This document shows positions 22,855-34,599 of a DNA stretch of 64,000 nucleotides, in pieces (the stretch's first letter is position 1; the number at the start of each line of letters is the position of its first letter). A model generated the notes under the pieces. That model worked only from the letters and a program-made list of their open reading frames with translations. It searched no databases and was not told where the DNA came from. The stretch comes from Cliona cf. orientalis (lineage: Eukaryota; Porifera; Demospongiae; Clionaida; Clionaidae). The stretch is taken from assembly GCA_963930775.1 (NCBI GenBank), contig OZ005689.1, forward strand, positions 16,088,760 to 16,152,759. Direction: 5' to 3'. The position numbers were made by a program, and so were the translations under genes.

Positions 22855-23396
22855 AGACTTTGGTGAACTTACTGGTTGTAATTATTATAATAGTGTTTTT
22901 ATACTATAATACTCTGTACTTTGTGGACTATTATATTATTAATACAGAAGTCTACAGGAAAAAATATTTATATATTCAGTGTCATGAGTATTTTCATCTT
23001 ATGAGTGTATTGGGTTTGTTGAAATACTTGTTGAGAAGCTATATTTGCTTATAAATGCAAATTGTATGATATTCTGCCATATTCTTACCACCACAAGTGT
23101 GCATGCATTCTTAGCTGACTACTGTATACTTAACAACAATGAAAAACATGGGATGGCCTGGGTATATCTACAACAATTTCTAAGGAAAATAAAATCATAG
23201 GCCTAACTTGATAGCATTGCATGAATGCATTCAGTATAATGGTAAGGAGGCTAGGGATTGAGGGTCCATTGGGTTTAAAAATTAATTTTGGGTATGATGT
23301 GAAAGTTTGTTCATATTAAATTATAATTAATTTTTTACTATGAGCATGTTGGGCTGTATGATACTCATTTGTTATGGACTATAGAAATTGCATGGA
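22855..23396. other. AT-rich 3' flank
   Basis: AT-rich sequence downstream of the GTPase. AATAAA-like words (AAAATAAAATC near 23,185) could serve as polyadenylation signals. No exon seen. Confidence 0.35.
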
Positions 23397-23398
23397 TA

Positions 23399-23854
23399 CA
23401 CTGCAAAAAATGAATCATTATTTTAACCATAATAGGTGGTTATCTCAGTTTCATGCCTTGTTTCAAGATCATTAATCATTAGCATAAGGAAACCTCATTG
23501 TCTGAATATTCACTGTAAACAACTTAATGGGCTCTGGAACATGAGTTAATGCAGAGGAGTCAAAAGTAACTGTAATAGTGCGTGTACCTCAAATTAATGA
23601 TGTGTCAAATAATTCAATAGGTCATTAGGAATAATTCACCCTCCTCTGTATTCGCCATGGTTACTGCATGCATGCTGTCTAGCTTAGACTCTAATTAATG
23701 ATCTGTTCCAGTAACCATGGCGAATATAGAGGAGGGTGAATTATTTCTAATGACCCGTTGAATGCTTATGCTAATGATTAATGATCTAGAAACAAGGCAT
23801 GAAACTGAGATAACCACCTGTTATGGTTAAAATAATGATTCATTTTTTGCAGTG
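23399..23854. mobile_element. 456-base, almost fully palindromic MITE with TA duplication
   Basis: CACTGCAAAAAATGAATCAT and its inverted copy form the ends, with TA on both sides (23,397-23,398; 23,855-23,856). The match continues for about 95 bases (TTATTTTAACCAT, GGTTATCTCAGTTTCATGCC, AAGATCATTAATCATTAGCA). A second nested inverted pair lies inside (GGTCATTAGGAATAATTCAC at 23,621 with its partner ending near 23,757). The element could fold into one long hairpin. Confidence 0.92.
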
Positions 23855-24358
23855 TAGTGTGTCAATTCCACTGTTGGTGCCCTGGCAACATCATAATGTT
23901 ACCTTATTGTGATTATGACTAAACAGATCACCAGTCCATGCTGGAGGCATCATAAAACTGCACCTGGGAATTTCCCTGCTGGTTACAGACATCTTCAGAT
24001 TAACATTTAGCTACAGTGTTGTGGAAATACAATAGTAAGGGCTACATGCACCAGAAGTATAGAGTATTTGCTGCAGTTCAAGGCCTGTCACCCTGACCAT
24101 GCAAGTCACTCAGACTGTGCATAATCCTCTCTATTTCCAAGTTAGGGTATATTTTCATGTCTACAAGATAAGGTTAGCAGCCAGCACTATCCTTCAGCTA
24201 GCCCCCACAGAATGGTACAGATACATGTATGCCTTCCAATGTGACCTCTGAGCAGATGAGTCAGCTGGGTTATGCAGGTAAATATATGGCTTGAGTAACC
24301 ACAACCATGTTATGATATCCTAAATCTTCATCTGGGCCTATAGATAGTCCTGCTGGAG

Positions 24359-25111
24359 CAGGGACTATACATTATCCTTTAAATGGACTGGAAACGCATG
24401 CCACCATATTGCAAAGTACACATTTCCGTTTTAGCAATCATTGCTACAGGTAAAAAAAATTCGCGAGTGGTTAGAAACCACACAAGCAGTCTTGGAAACG
24501 ACGATAGTGGCCGACCTGACAACAGAGTCAGTGTCTTTTTTCGGCATCCACACTAGCCCACAACGGTCACCGTGGTACTCTGTTCTGAAAGCCAGTTTGT
24601 AGCGAGTATGCTTCTCGAGTACTAGCTAGTGCACTCTGTCAGTGTAAACGTTTTGTGTAGCTAGCTACATGTTTCTTGTTCTGGCCATACTTTGTGCTCG
24701 ATTATCTTAGACAGCATAGCAGTCACAGGGTTCTGCATAGTATAGCTGGTAAGCTCTAGTCTTGCTCTTATTGGGTGCAATATATTCTTTTGAGCTAAAA
24801 GGTACTCTAGGTGTGGAAGCTAGACCCCTGTGCTAGACAACAAAAAACAGACATGAACACATAACATGTAAGTTAACCCTTTATTCCACTGGATAAACCA
24901 CATTTGGTGTGCTAAATAATATCAGAGTGCTTCCTATAGCTAGGCCTTCATAAGGGCAGACACAAGTAGAAGGTGGCCTTATGGCACCATAGTGCTATAG
25001 TGTAATCAGGTATTTCCTGGTAAACTTCCAGGCATATATATGATTGCAAATATTTCACGAGTGCAATAACTAGCATTTCCAGTCCATCTGAAAGAGAATG
25101 TATAGTCCCTG
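24359..25111. mobile_element. 753-base hAT-like element with 7-base duplication
   Basis: The ends CAGGGACTATACATT and AATGTATAGTCCCTG are inverted, and ATGGACTGGAAA follows about 25 bases further in on both sides. GCTGGAG flanks the element exactly (24,352-24,358; 25,112-25,118). CAGGG termini and a 7-8 base duplication fit hAT. No transposase is visible. Confidence 0.88.
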
Positions 25112-25664
25112 GCTGGAGTAAAGGCTGCGTGTACCAAGAAGCCCACAGGTACAGTATTTACTGCAGTTGTTGTCCCTGCATAATCTCTTAATCACATATA
25201 AGCCACTTAAATTATCACTATATGATTATGCCTCAGACTGTCCACAATATTCTTCATTTCCAAGTAAGGGCATATTTTGTGTGCATAGCTACATGATTTA
25301 GATTAGCAACCAGCATTGTCCAATGGGATTCAAAATACAATTTTGCTTTAGATAGGTTGGTAGCTAGGTATGATCTATACATGTACTAAGATATTTGTCT
25401 AAACCTGCATATCAAGCCTTGGTGATGATATTATGATAGCTAGTGTCAAATAGCTAAATAGAACTTAATTACTTGTGTAGATTATATTATAGTTAGACTA
25501 TTGCCTGTAGTGATTTATTAGAATAGGAACCGAGAGGCAGAGTGTTAAACCACAAGGCGAAGCTGAGTGGCTGCCTTGATGGGACTATTCTTAGGCTAAT
25601 AAGCCATGTACAGGCCATAGTCTAAGTGGCTTGTACTATGGCCACCAACACCTTGTACCTATCC

Positions 25665-25735
25665 ACAGTATAACTGCCCAGCTGTGGTATATAATTTCCC
25701 AGTTATACCACAGCCAGGCAGTTAGCTATACCATG
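25665..25735. repeat. short hairpin
   Basis: TAACTGCCCAGCTGTGGTATA is mirrored after about 12 bases by TATACCACAGCCAGGCAGTTA (one base differs). It could be a small foldback element. Confidence 0.7.
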
Positions 25736-27689
25736 GCTAGCGGTTACTACTGTCCAAACTATATTAACTGTATAGACTACAGGCGGTGCCTTTGATCTTT
25801 AGCATAACCATAGTACAACATGCAGGTAGCTATAATATATACCCAGCCCTAAAATAAACCTGCTTCAGGATATGAATAGCAACTAAATTAATGTCATAAT
25901 ATAATACCAGGAGCATATGAAGAGGAGCGTATAAGTCACATACAGACAGTAGTAATATCGAAAAATAAAGTAACACTGGCAGATTCTCATTCCTGCTAAT
26001 ACATAGCAGGTAGAAACATTTTGACTAAAATTCCATAATCCAAATGATGTGACTAGTGATGGGAGTAGCAAAAATGACCACAATATATTATGGTTGGCAA
26101 GTTAGAAAACTGCCATATATGGAAGTTTTTGAACATTTTACCAATAATTTGTGGTTACAGTATTCAAGGCACATTATGCTATTCTTGGTATAATAGTATA
26201 TAGCACCCACTACAATTATCTCTAGGTGTAGTTAGATTTATTTGTTGAGGCTATCACAAGATATATTGATAGAATTTACTTTAATTAATGCAGTCACGAG
26301 TGGGAAAGCTCTGGCCCAGCATAATAATTATTATAATATATAGGGTGTCCTATATAATGGAGGGATTCAATTATAGACAGTAATACTCCGTACTGACTAA
26401 TGATACTAAGTATGCACATCTAATCTTAGACTACTGACCACTCAATTTTTAGTGCATATAATAATTATACATACACATATTATTATATTATCCTATAGCT
26501 AGGCCAACAACTTAAGATGCAGATGAATTATTATACCTCAGTGCACTGACTAATTTAAAAGATCCTGATTACTATAGCCACAACAAGGTGAGGCATGATT
26601 GTACAAGGTGATCATGAAGTTGCCAGAGCTCCACTATTAGGTTAGTAGATTCTCACTGACTACTATAAGATAAGATGTGACTTTGGTTTCCATAGTGGCT
26701 ATAAAAATAGCTCTGGAGCCATTCTCTTGCTAATTATCAAATTATACTCCTCAAAACTTGAGCAGCTAGTAGTATCCTACTGATTTAATAAGTTGCTGTC
26801 CGCTAATAACATTATAACCATGTATGCATGCCATATATTATGCCCTAACTTGGAAGTAAGCAGTATTATGCATCATCTGTGGTATACCCATGACAATTCC
26901 AGTCTGGGTAAGGTTGCATGTTATTTAGAGGTCAGGGGAGAAACAATTGCATTAAAATAGTGGGGTTCTTGGCCTTAGTTACTTTATTTCAGAGGTCCTA
27001 TATTTTTATATTTAATTTATTCATCTGTCCTATACCTAAAGGTGACTACATCCAGCAGGGCAATGCCCAGATGCAGATTTAGGCTGCCTCCATCAGCTTA
27101 ATCTGGCAAGCTAAACCCTTTGAAATTCTCTTCCCTCATGTATATTCATATCCCTGTATGTAAACCAAAGGAAGGGCTCTCCCTAATCTCACTAAATTGA
27201 TTAAATTCCCATCAACATCTCACCTGCATGCTATCCCATGTTGTGGTTACTCAAGTCCTATCCCAATCCAGCTGACTCATCTGCTCAGAGGTCACATGTG
27301 AAGGCATACATCATTCCAGCAGCCTCACTATCAGTGGAATAAAATTAATTACTGTGCTGCAGGCTAACTGAAATCCCATTGGACAGTGCTGGCTGCTAAT
27401 CTAGTCTTGTAGATATGAAAAATATGCCCTAACTTGGAAATAAAGAGTACTGAGGTACTCACCTCAAATTCCAGTGTGCTTTCATGTGATTTAGAGGTTT
27501 AACCAGGGGAAAACAATTGCTGTAAATACTCTATCTGTGGGCTTAGCTTCTTGGTGCAAGCAGCCCTTACTACTAAAGCGTTCCCTGCCACACTGTCAAA
27601 GTCACACCACACATCCAGCAGAGCAATGCCCAGGTGCAGATTAATTTAGGATGCCTCCAGCATGGAGGCTGATGATGCTGCCAGCTGGT

Positions 27690-28702
27690 TGACCATGGAA
27701 CTCACTGTCCATGCATGCAATCTCTAGCCCACAAAATAATTAATATCATACAGCCAAACTTGCACATAACAAAATTAATGACTCAGAAGCTATTATGGAC
27801 ACTGAATTTTTACACCATGCTCAAGTTTTTATACCCCTCTCTACTGTCACTATAATTTCATTTAGGATTACATGTACATTCTATTATTAGCCTGTGGCTA
27901 CTCATATATCCCCTGTATGAATATATAATAATATACAGAAATTATTATAAACTTGAATCATCCTATTCATTAGCTGAATGCATTCAAGCCAAGCACATTC
28001 TGCACAACCATGCATTTGGTGTGACCTGGGTATATATGAGGCTGTACAAATACATGCATACATGCACTGCTCACCTTCATAAGATTCCCTGATTATCATA
28101 ACCACAGCAATGTGATTGTGAGATTGCCTAAGCTCCCCAGTGGGTTACCAAGGGAAAATTTAGACTCATCCAGATGGAAAACAGTAACATCTGCACTGAG
28201 AGCCTTGCCAATCTATAGCCCACAAAATGATTACTCAGAGACCACAGAATTCAGAATCACCAGATATGCATACAAGGGTGGCCTTGTACCAAAGCCATCC
28301 AATATTTCAATTTAATTTAACATGATGTGACCTGGGTATGAGGCTGTACATGCACAAAAGAAACAATGCAATTTATGCCTGGAAGCTGCTCCAGATAGTG
28401 GCAGGGTTTACTGATTGATACATATCTATTACTTTCAGTAGCGCCTCACAAGTTTTGCCATAAAACTTTGACAATGCCATAATAATAATAGACCATAGTA
28501 ATTAAGACATCTGTTGTATGGCATCATCAGATATACACTTAAAGGGGGAGTTGAGTTAAAAAGGATGTCAACAATGTTATACTCTCACAAGTCTTGGAAG
28601 CTGCCCATACACTGTCATCAACTGCATCCTTGCACCACTGGTAAGGTATTCCACGTATTAAAGTAAGTGAGGTGCGACCACATGCATGCACACTCCTCCC
28701 TA
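27690..28702. other. spacer; weakly repeated words
   Basis: TGTGACCTGGGTAT...GAGGCTGTACA occurs at about 28,020 and 28,325 in the same sense, suggesting a local repeat of about 300 bases. Open frames of 60-70 codons lack support. Confidence 0.35.
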
Positions 28703-28704
28703 TA

Positions 28705-28942
28705 TGTGGCAGTCACAGGTAGAAAACGTACATTATTCCATTTTTAATTAGCTTAATTAAATCAGGTCTCCTGCTACTATACTTTGTAATCTCAAGCCCA
28801 AATTCGGTACACTCTTAGCGCATAGATAGGAGTTACTGAAAATTTCTGGGACACTAAATGAAGGAGTTATAATATTGCAAAGTCAAAAAGGTGGTCAAAA
28901 AGTGATAGGAATAATGTATGTTTTCTACCTGTGACTGCCACA
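28705..28942. mobile_element. 238-base MITE with TA duplication
   Basis: TGTGGCAGTCACAGGTAGAA then AAC(G/A)TACATTATTCC is inverted at the right end, with TA at 28,703-28,704 and 28,943-28,944. The matching arms are about 38 bases. Confidence 0.87.
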
Positions 28943-28944
28943 TA

Positions 28945-30025
28945 TATTATAGTCTGTACAGATTATATGCAAGTAGCCATGTTAATTTTGACACAATATT
29001 AATAGATAGAGAGGACATAATCATAGTCTAATTATTGAATGAAAATTAATACAAAATTACTAGGTAAGATTATTTTGGCACAAATTATAACGTATTATTA
29101 TAGATAGACAGGACACACTATAGCAATCAAAACTACTACCCTCGATATCTCACTGCTATGCCGCAATGTAAATAGTCAACAGCTATACGTACATATGCAC
29201 ATTTGCATTAACGCCCTGCACTCAGGCTTGACTATACTACGCTTGTGCAATACGTGGCGCGTATTTTGGGGAAATATTGAGGGCTTCGGCTCAGGCGGAC
29301 TGGTGGCCCAGTGGGTACAACCGGAGACTTCTGAGCCGAGGTTATATGTCCATTGACCCTGGCGATGCTGGGAAAAGTAGTGCAGCATAGCGTTTTGGCT
29401 ATGGGCTCACAGCACAGTGGGCGTAGGGCCAATGGATCCCCCGACTGTACGTAGGGGTGATAGAAGGATTTTAAGTGGTGGGTGTGGTGGGAAAGAAGCG
29501 TGTGGCTTAACTTTCGGGTCCTCTATTTGACACGTTGTCGCAATAGATGCAGCTATCTTGATTATGCTATCACGTGCCATGCATGGCGGGCAGAGGCGTG
29601 CCCGTGTGATTGCGCATGCGTCAGCATTACATTTTACTTGGCCTTCCTACAGTAACGTTAACTTCGGTTTACGCTTGTAAACCCCATTTAACTTGGGCTC
29701 CTAATGTTGCTAAATGGCAACGTGACCTCAGGTTACGAACGTTTATGTACATGTGTATTAACTAGTAGGTGAAGTACAAGTATGTTTAATGTCACAATCA
29801 TGGGATAATGTGGCTAATACGCATGATCATCTATTAAAAGTACATGCTCACAAAACATAGAGACATACATGTAGTTCATGCACAAAGAGTATCCGAATAG
29901 TACCGTGCGCATGCGCAGATTGAAGCGGTTACAGAGACCACACCCCTCATAGCAAGCAACTGCTCTGGCCTGGCTCCTGCAATGGCGACGTTCTCGCTCT
30001 GCTCGAAGGTTGCTACCGGACTACT
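28945..30025. other. spacer; CpG-rich patches, no supported gene
   Basis: 29,200-29,460 is GC-richer and contains a weak A-box-like TGGCCCAGTGG. 29,560-29,640 and 29,900-29,990 contain GCGCATGCGC-type words that resemble NRF-1 sites, and ATGGCGACGTTC at 29,981 could be a start codon in good context. No spliced gene could be built. Confidence 0.3.
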
Positions 30026-30034
30026 GACAGGGAG

Positions 30035-30376
30035 TGGCGGATCCAGAGGGGGATCCAGGGGTGCACAGGAACCCCCCTTTGGACTGCACCTAGCACTAAG
30101 AAGTATACTGGTCAGGCTAAACGGAACCCCCCCCCCCCCCCCCCCCCCCGCTTTTTGGCTATAGAACTAAGAAAACTGCTGCTATGGCTCACCTTAGAAT
30201 GCTTGAGAAGAAATTCGTTCGAAAACGGTGGACTGGTAGGGCCGGTGGTTGGTCTCAAAAACGATCGAAATGGGCGTGGTTTATCCCGGGAAGTGGGCGT
30301 GGCTTCTAAAAATTTGCGCGCGCTTTGCGCACAACAGTAAATCAAACCCCCCTTCTAGAAATTCTGGATCCGCCAC
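30035..30376. mobile_element. 342-base GTGGCGGATCCAG element with 9-base duplication
   Basis: The ends GTGGCGGATCCAGAG and TTCTGGATCCGCCAC are inverted. TGACAGGGA is present on both sides (30,026-30,034; 30,377-30,385). A 23-base C run lies at 30,127-30,149, and AATTTGCGCGCGCTTTGCGC near 30,311 is shared with weaker relatives at about 34,040, 39,645 and 44,634. It resembles widespread animal hAT-type MITEs by its terminus (recollection). Confidence 0.88.
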
Positions 30377-30639
30377 TGACAGGGATATAATCACACATTT
30401 GCGTTTTCTGATTCTGTGTGGAGTATGCAAGTAATGCCAGAAGTAGTGAATATTAAATTTTGTATTTAGGGTTGAGATGCCACTGCAACAAAATAGCTCC
30501 ATCATTTCTTCTCTAAGATTACTTATATAGCTATACTGAACTATGTAGTTCGGGCATGTCCTCATTACTGTAACATGCAAGAGCGATAATCATACATTAC
30601 TAGTATAAAATATTTATGAGTGCATAATATATTCAGAAC

Positions 30640-31680
30640 CTATTTACAGGAAAAACATCCTTACACTTCATAATAATATTGTATATATGATTGTGCCTTC
30701 CGAAAGTTTTATATGTGTCCCTTCAAAAATCTTATATACACAAGAGAAAAATCGTTAGCTACACAATTTCACTGCATGTAGTATTGAGACGACTAGAAGT
30801 GCCCATGTGCCCTTAAAAAGTCTTACACAAGAGAAAAATCCTTACACATTAGTTCCATGTTCAGTGGGGCTGTGCAGGGATAGATAGGAGTGCCCATGTG
30901 CTCTTAATAAGTCTTACACAAGAGAAAAATCCTTACACATTATTTCCATGTTCAGTGGGGCTGTGCAGGGACAGATAGGAGTGCCCATGTGCCCTTAAGT
31001 CTTACACAAGAGAAAAATCCTTACACATTTTTTATTTCCATGTTCAGTGGGGCTGTGCAGGGACAGATAGGAGTGCCCATGTGCTCTTAAAAAGTCTTAC
31101 ACAAGAGAAAAATCCTTACACATTATTTCCATGTTCAGTGGGGCTGTGCAGGGACAGATAGGAGTGCCCATGTGCCCTTAAGTCTTACACAAGAGAAAAA
31201 TCCTTACACATTATTTCCATGTTCAGTGGGGCTGTGCAGGGACAGATAGGAGTGCCCATGTGCCCTTAAAAAGTCTTACACAAGAGAAAAATCCTTACAC
31301 ATTATTTCCATGTTCAGTGGGGTTGTGCAGGGACAGATAGGAGCGCCCATGTGCCCTTAAAAAGTCTTACACAAGAGAAAAATCCTTACACATTATTTCC
31401 ATGTTCAGTGGGGCTGTGCAGGGACAGATAGGAGTGCCCATGTGCCCTTAAAATGTCTTACACAAGAGAAAAATCCTTACACATTATTGTAAATAATATT
31501 ATTCTCTGTGGTGGTAGTATGCGGTTCATAGCTATCTACATGTATGCTGAAAATCCTTACACAATAGAAATTTCCTTACACATGCATAATTATTGTAGCT
31601 ACATGTATACAATGGGGCTGTGAGACAAGAGTACCAGTGACAAGTGTCCTTAAAAAATCCTTACGCAAGAGAAAAATCCT
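30640..31680. repeat. tandem array, about 84-94-base unit, about eight clear copies
   Basis: Each unit carries AGTCTTACACAAGAGAAAAA, TCCTTACACATTATTTCCAT, GTTCAGTGGGGCTGTGCAGG and GACAGATAGGAGTGCCCATG. Unit length varies with the number of A after CCCTTA. Central copies (30,810-31,490) are nearly identical; the copies at both edges (from about 30,640 and to about 31,680) are diverged, as expected when unequal exchange homogenises the centre. Confidence 0.93.
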
Positions 31681-31717
31681 TTCATATATGGCAGTATATG
31701 TAGCCATTTATTTAGAG

Positions 31718-31798
31718 GTACAATTTCAGGGGCTTCAGGTTCAACAAGTTTGTGTTTAATGCACAAACTTGTTGAATCTGAAGCCCCTGAAATTGTAC
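31718..31798. repeat. near-perfect hairpin, 37-base arms, 7-base loop
   Basis: The left arm 31,718-31,754 starts GTACAATTTCAGGGGCTTCA; the right arm 31,762-31,798 is its reverse complement except for one position that would be a G-U pair in RNA. The loop is TTTAATG. The fold could come from a transcribed small-RNA precursor or from a tiny palindromic transposon. Confidence 0.9.
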
Positions 31799-31799
31799 A

Positions 31800-32570
31800 T
31801 CTAGCTAAATCCACGGATCTGCCTGTACAATAACCGCTATAACCACTCGAAACAGCTAGGCAGCCTAAATGGTCATACTCTACAATACATACTTGAACTC
31901 TTTTTTTCCAAGTACAATTAAATTATGGAATAAATTAAGTAGTAATGTCATCTCTTTACCCTTCCCCACCTTCAAAACATCATAATTATTTACATTTTAT
32001 TACCCAGTAGTTAATTATCACTCATAACTATAATTATTATAATTTCTTATCTAAGGATGTACATACCATTTATTAGCATATTGTTACTTTTTGTCCATCC
32101 TTGCATATTATAGTCATGCAGAATGATATAGAGAAAAAAATGCCCATGGCAACAATAACTAAATGAACTATAATGTACATTTTTATTGTTAGTCAAGAGT
32201 ATAGTACGGTAATTAATATTAATAAAATAAGCAGTCGTTCATAATTATGGTTGCTCTTACACATGTACTGCGAAACTAACGTGAGCAAATTACAGTTGCA
32301 ACCCACAGCCTTTTTATCTTCACTGATAGAAAACCTTTATAATATCACATAGCTACCCCGCACACATACATTCTCATGACTCCATTCTTGATTTGCCTTA
32401 AAATCAATGGGTCTTTTTTCAATCTCTAATTGATTTGTATACATAGTGTCTCTGAATAGCCTCTTTTGTTTCATGAGGTTTTTTTGGTTGTTCCAACCTA
32501 AGGCGTTCTTTGTGGTCTCTCCTGGATCAAAACCTTTCTAAGCCATATATATTATTGTTCCCGTCCAATG
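31800..32570. other. AT-rich spacer
   Basis: No exons or paired termini recognised. Confidence 0.4.
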
Positions 32571-32576
32571 CCTTCA

Positions 32577-32724
32577 GAATCTCTGGTGCGTTCCCATCCA
32601 TGCATCCATGCATGGCCTTCTCTGGTGGAGTCGTTTCCATCCACGGCCTTCTCTGGTGCGCTCCCATCCACAGCCTTCTGAGGTATTCCCATTCATGGCC
32701 TTCTCTAGTGTGTTCCCATCCATG
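32577..32724. repeat. tandem repeat, about 27-base unit
   Basis: About five diverged copies of CTTCTCTGGTGCGTTCCCAT with CCATGGC linkers. On the minus strand they could encode a short repeat of the EKA-x-DGN type, but no splice context was found. Confidence 0.65.
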
Positions 32725-32729
32725 GTTGA

Positions 32730-34030
32730 AAATTGTTCATATAGCTATTCATAGTTGGCGCCTTCATTAATAAGACATTACTCCCATCCTCTTCTCTAGA
32801 ATCATCTTCATCAGTGGGTAGCTATATCGATATCCTGCTCACCATTACCACTAGCTGTGACTATCATTCTATTGTCCTCATATTAGCTAAGACATCCACT
32901 CTCGTTGACAGATTCACATTCAAGGAGGAAAAATTAATGTCGTTGCATAAAAATTAATGCCAATCAGAGCAATTAGCTATCGGAAAAAATAATAATATTA
33001 TATGGGTATCAAAGATTGACATAGGGCATTAGTATAGTCTATACAGGCATGCATGCATGCAGTGGACATGCATGGCACATTTAGTAATAGTTTAATGTGG
33101 TCCATCATGTTTCACTTCTCTAAAATAGGGTATCCAACGAAAAAATCAAACTTTCTAAAAACCGCTCATTTTGCGGCATTTAGCTAGCCTACTGGGACGG
33201 TCCCTAAATCTCGAATGATACTGTGCAAAATTACTCTAAGACTTACGTGGAGATACAAAAATTTCGCGTTTTTTGGCGAAATTGTCGCGCCAGATGGTTA
33301 ATATGCTCCAACCTGTGATTTATTGTGGCTGCCTTACTAAATTGATCGTCCTCATCCAGTGACAGTATGAGGAAGCGTTTACCATACTGTATAACGATGG
33401 TACCCCACGTTTTGGCGAATTTTGCCAAAATTTGGAGAATAATTAAAGTCTCGATATCTCGGCAAATGAACATGGGGGCGTGACCTGGAGTGAGAATTAG
33501 TGTTAGTCCAAGAATATCTTCGTCCTACCAGAGTTTTGAGAAGTTTTGACAAACTTCATTTTTTTTTGTGTGGAGACGCTATCTAAAACTTATGATGGCA
33601 AATTTTGTTTCAATGTGTCTATAGTCTGAGGTAATTACTAAGGTAAATATTACTATAATGCTGGAATAATTTTGAGAAAATTATCAACATTGCCTACCGT
33701 TGAATACATAGCTAATGCATGCAGGCCATGAACTTTCTGCTCATGCGCACAACAGGCTAGGTCTATAGTCTATTAGATAGTGCATCTAAAAATCATGATA
33801 GCTAGTGATACTGTTTCACTAGCTATTTAATTCGAAAGTGCTTGTGAATATCTTGATGAGATTGACTGGGACATGCTATATATTTACTTCAAGAGAAATG
33901 AATATCTGCTGGTCCAATTGGAAAGCTAGATTCCTGAAAGTGATGGTGGAGTATATTCCCTGGTCTAGCTACCCTACGAGCAAGACGAAACTTACCCAGG
34001 CTTAGCTACCAAGTCCATTATTCAGGCAAT
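32730..34030. other. spacer; no supported gene
   Basis: A minus-strand frame at 33,243-33,473 (76 codons) has charged, mixed composition but no ATG context, splice sites or known motif. The rest is AT-rich. Confidence 0.3.
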
Positions 34031-34039
34031 CAGATGGCG

Positions 34040-34340
34040 CAAATTATCCCCCCTCTATTATCTATGCATAAACTAAATAATCGCGCGCGAATTTTTGGCC
34101 ACGCCCACTTTTGTGGAACCACGCCCACATTGTTGCCGCGAACGAGACAAACAGCCAGAGATGTCAATGGAACCCCACTTTTTCATCGTACAAACAGGTT
34201 TTTAGCCATATTTTGTGTCAGATCAAGATTCATTAGTTGAAGGGAGTGTGATAAAGCTGGGTGTTTAGCCAAGCACCGCAAGCTGGTACAAGATATTCAG
34301 TGCCCCCATGAAACCCCCCCCCTCCCCCCCAGATCCGTCC
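34040..34340. mobile_element. degenerate relative of the GGATCCGCC element
   Basis: CGCGCGCGAATTTTTGGCCA with CACGCCCAC repeats, followed by ACCCCCCCCCTCCCCCCAGA and ATCCGTCCCTG, matches the layout of 30,035-30,376. The left terminus is unclear. Confidence 0.5.
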
Positions 34341-34599
34341 CTGCAAGTTGTACTACTTTCACAAGTTGAGGTCTTATAATTCAATGACTTCTCAGTGGAA
34401 ATCCTTAAAATTAAAAAAAAATGCTCACTATTAAATGGTGCAATAGCTAGTCTCCAACGAACCGTAAAAGGCATCTCTTTTGAATAACTTCTTCTCCAAT
34501 TGCTTCAACACCAAATCTCCTCCACTCGCCAACACTCCATTGAACCTAGCTACTAGGTTCTGCATGATATTGCCCCTCAGAACTGCTTTGCAATGAAGT

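Larger units (their letters stand above)
23930..27680. repeat. four copies of one repeat family, two in each orientation
   Basis: The words GACCTCTGAGCAGATGAGTC, CAAGTTAGGGTATATTTTCA, TAGCAGCCAGCACTATCC and CCATGCTGGAGGCATC (23,930-24,320) recur inverted at 27,230-27,680. Shorter copies lie at 25,120-25,340 (same sense) and 26,830-27,130 (inverted). The outer pair forms a 3.7 kb inverted repeat. There is no coding content and the class is unknown. Confidence 0.75.

Noticed and set aside
29290..29345. A third tRNA-like sequence (TGGCCCAGTGG then GGTTATATGTCC)
   Set aside because: The B box is poor, no stems form well and the T-run tail seen in the other two copies is missing.
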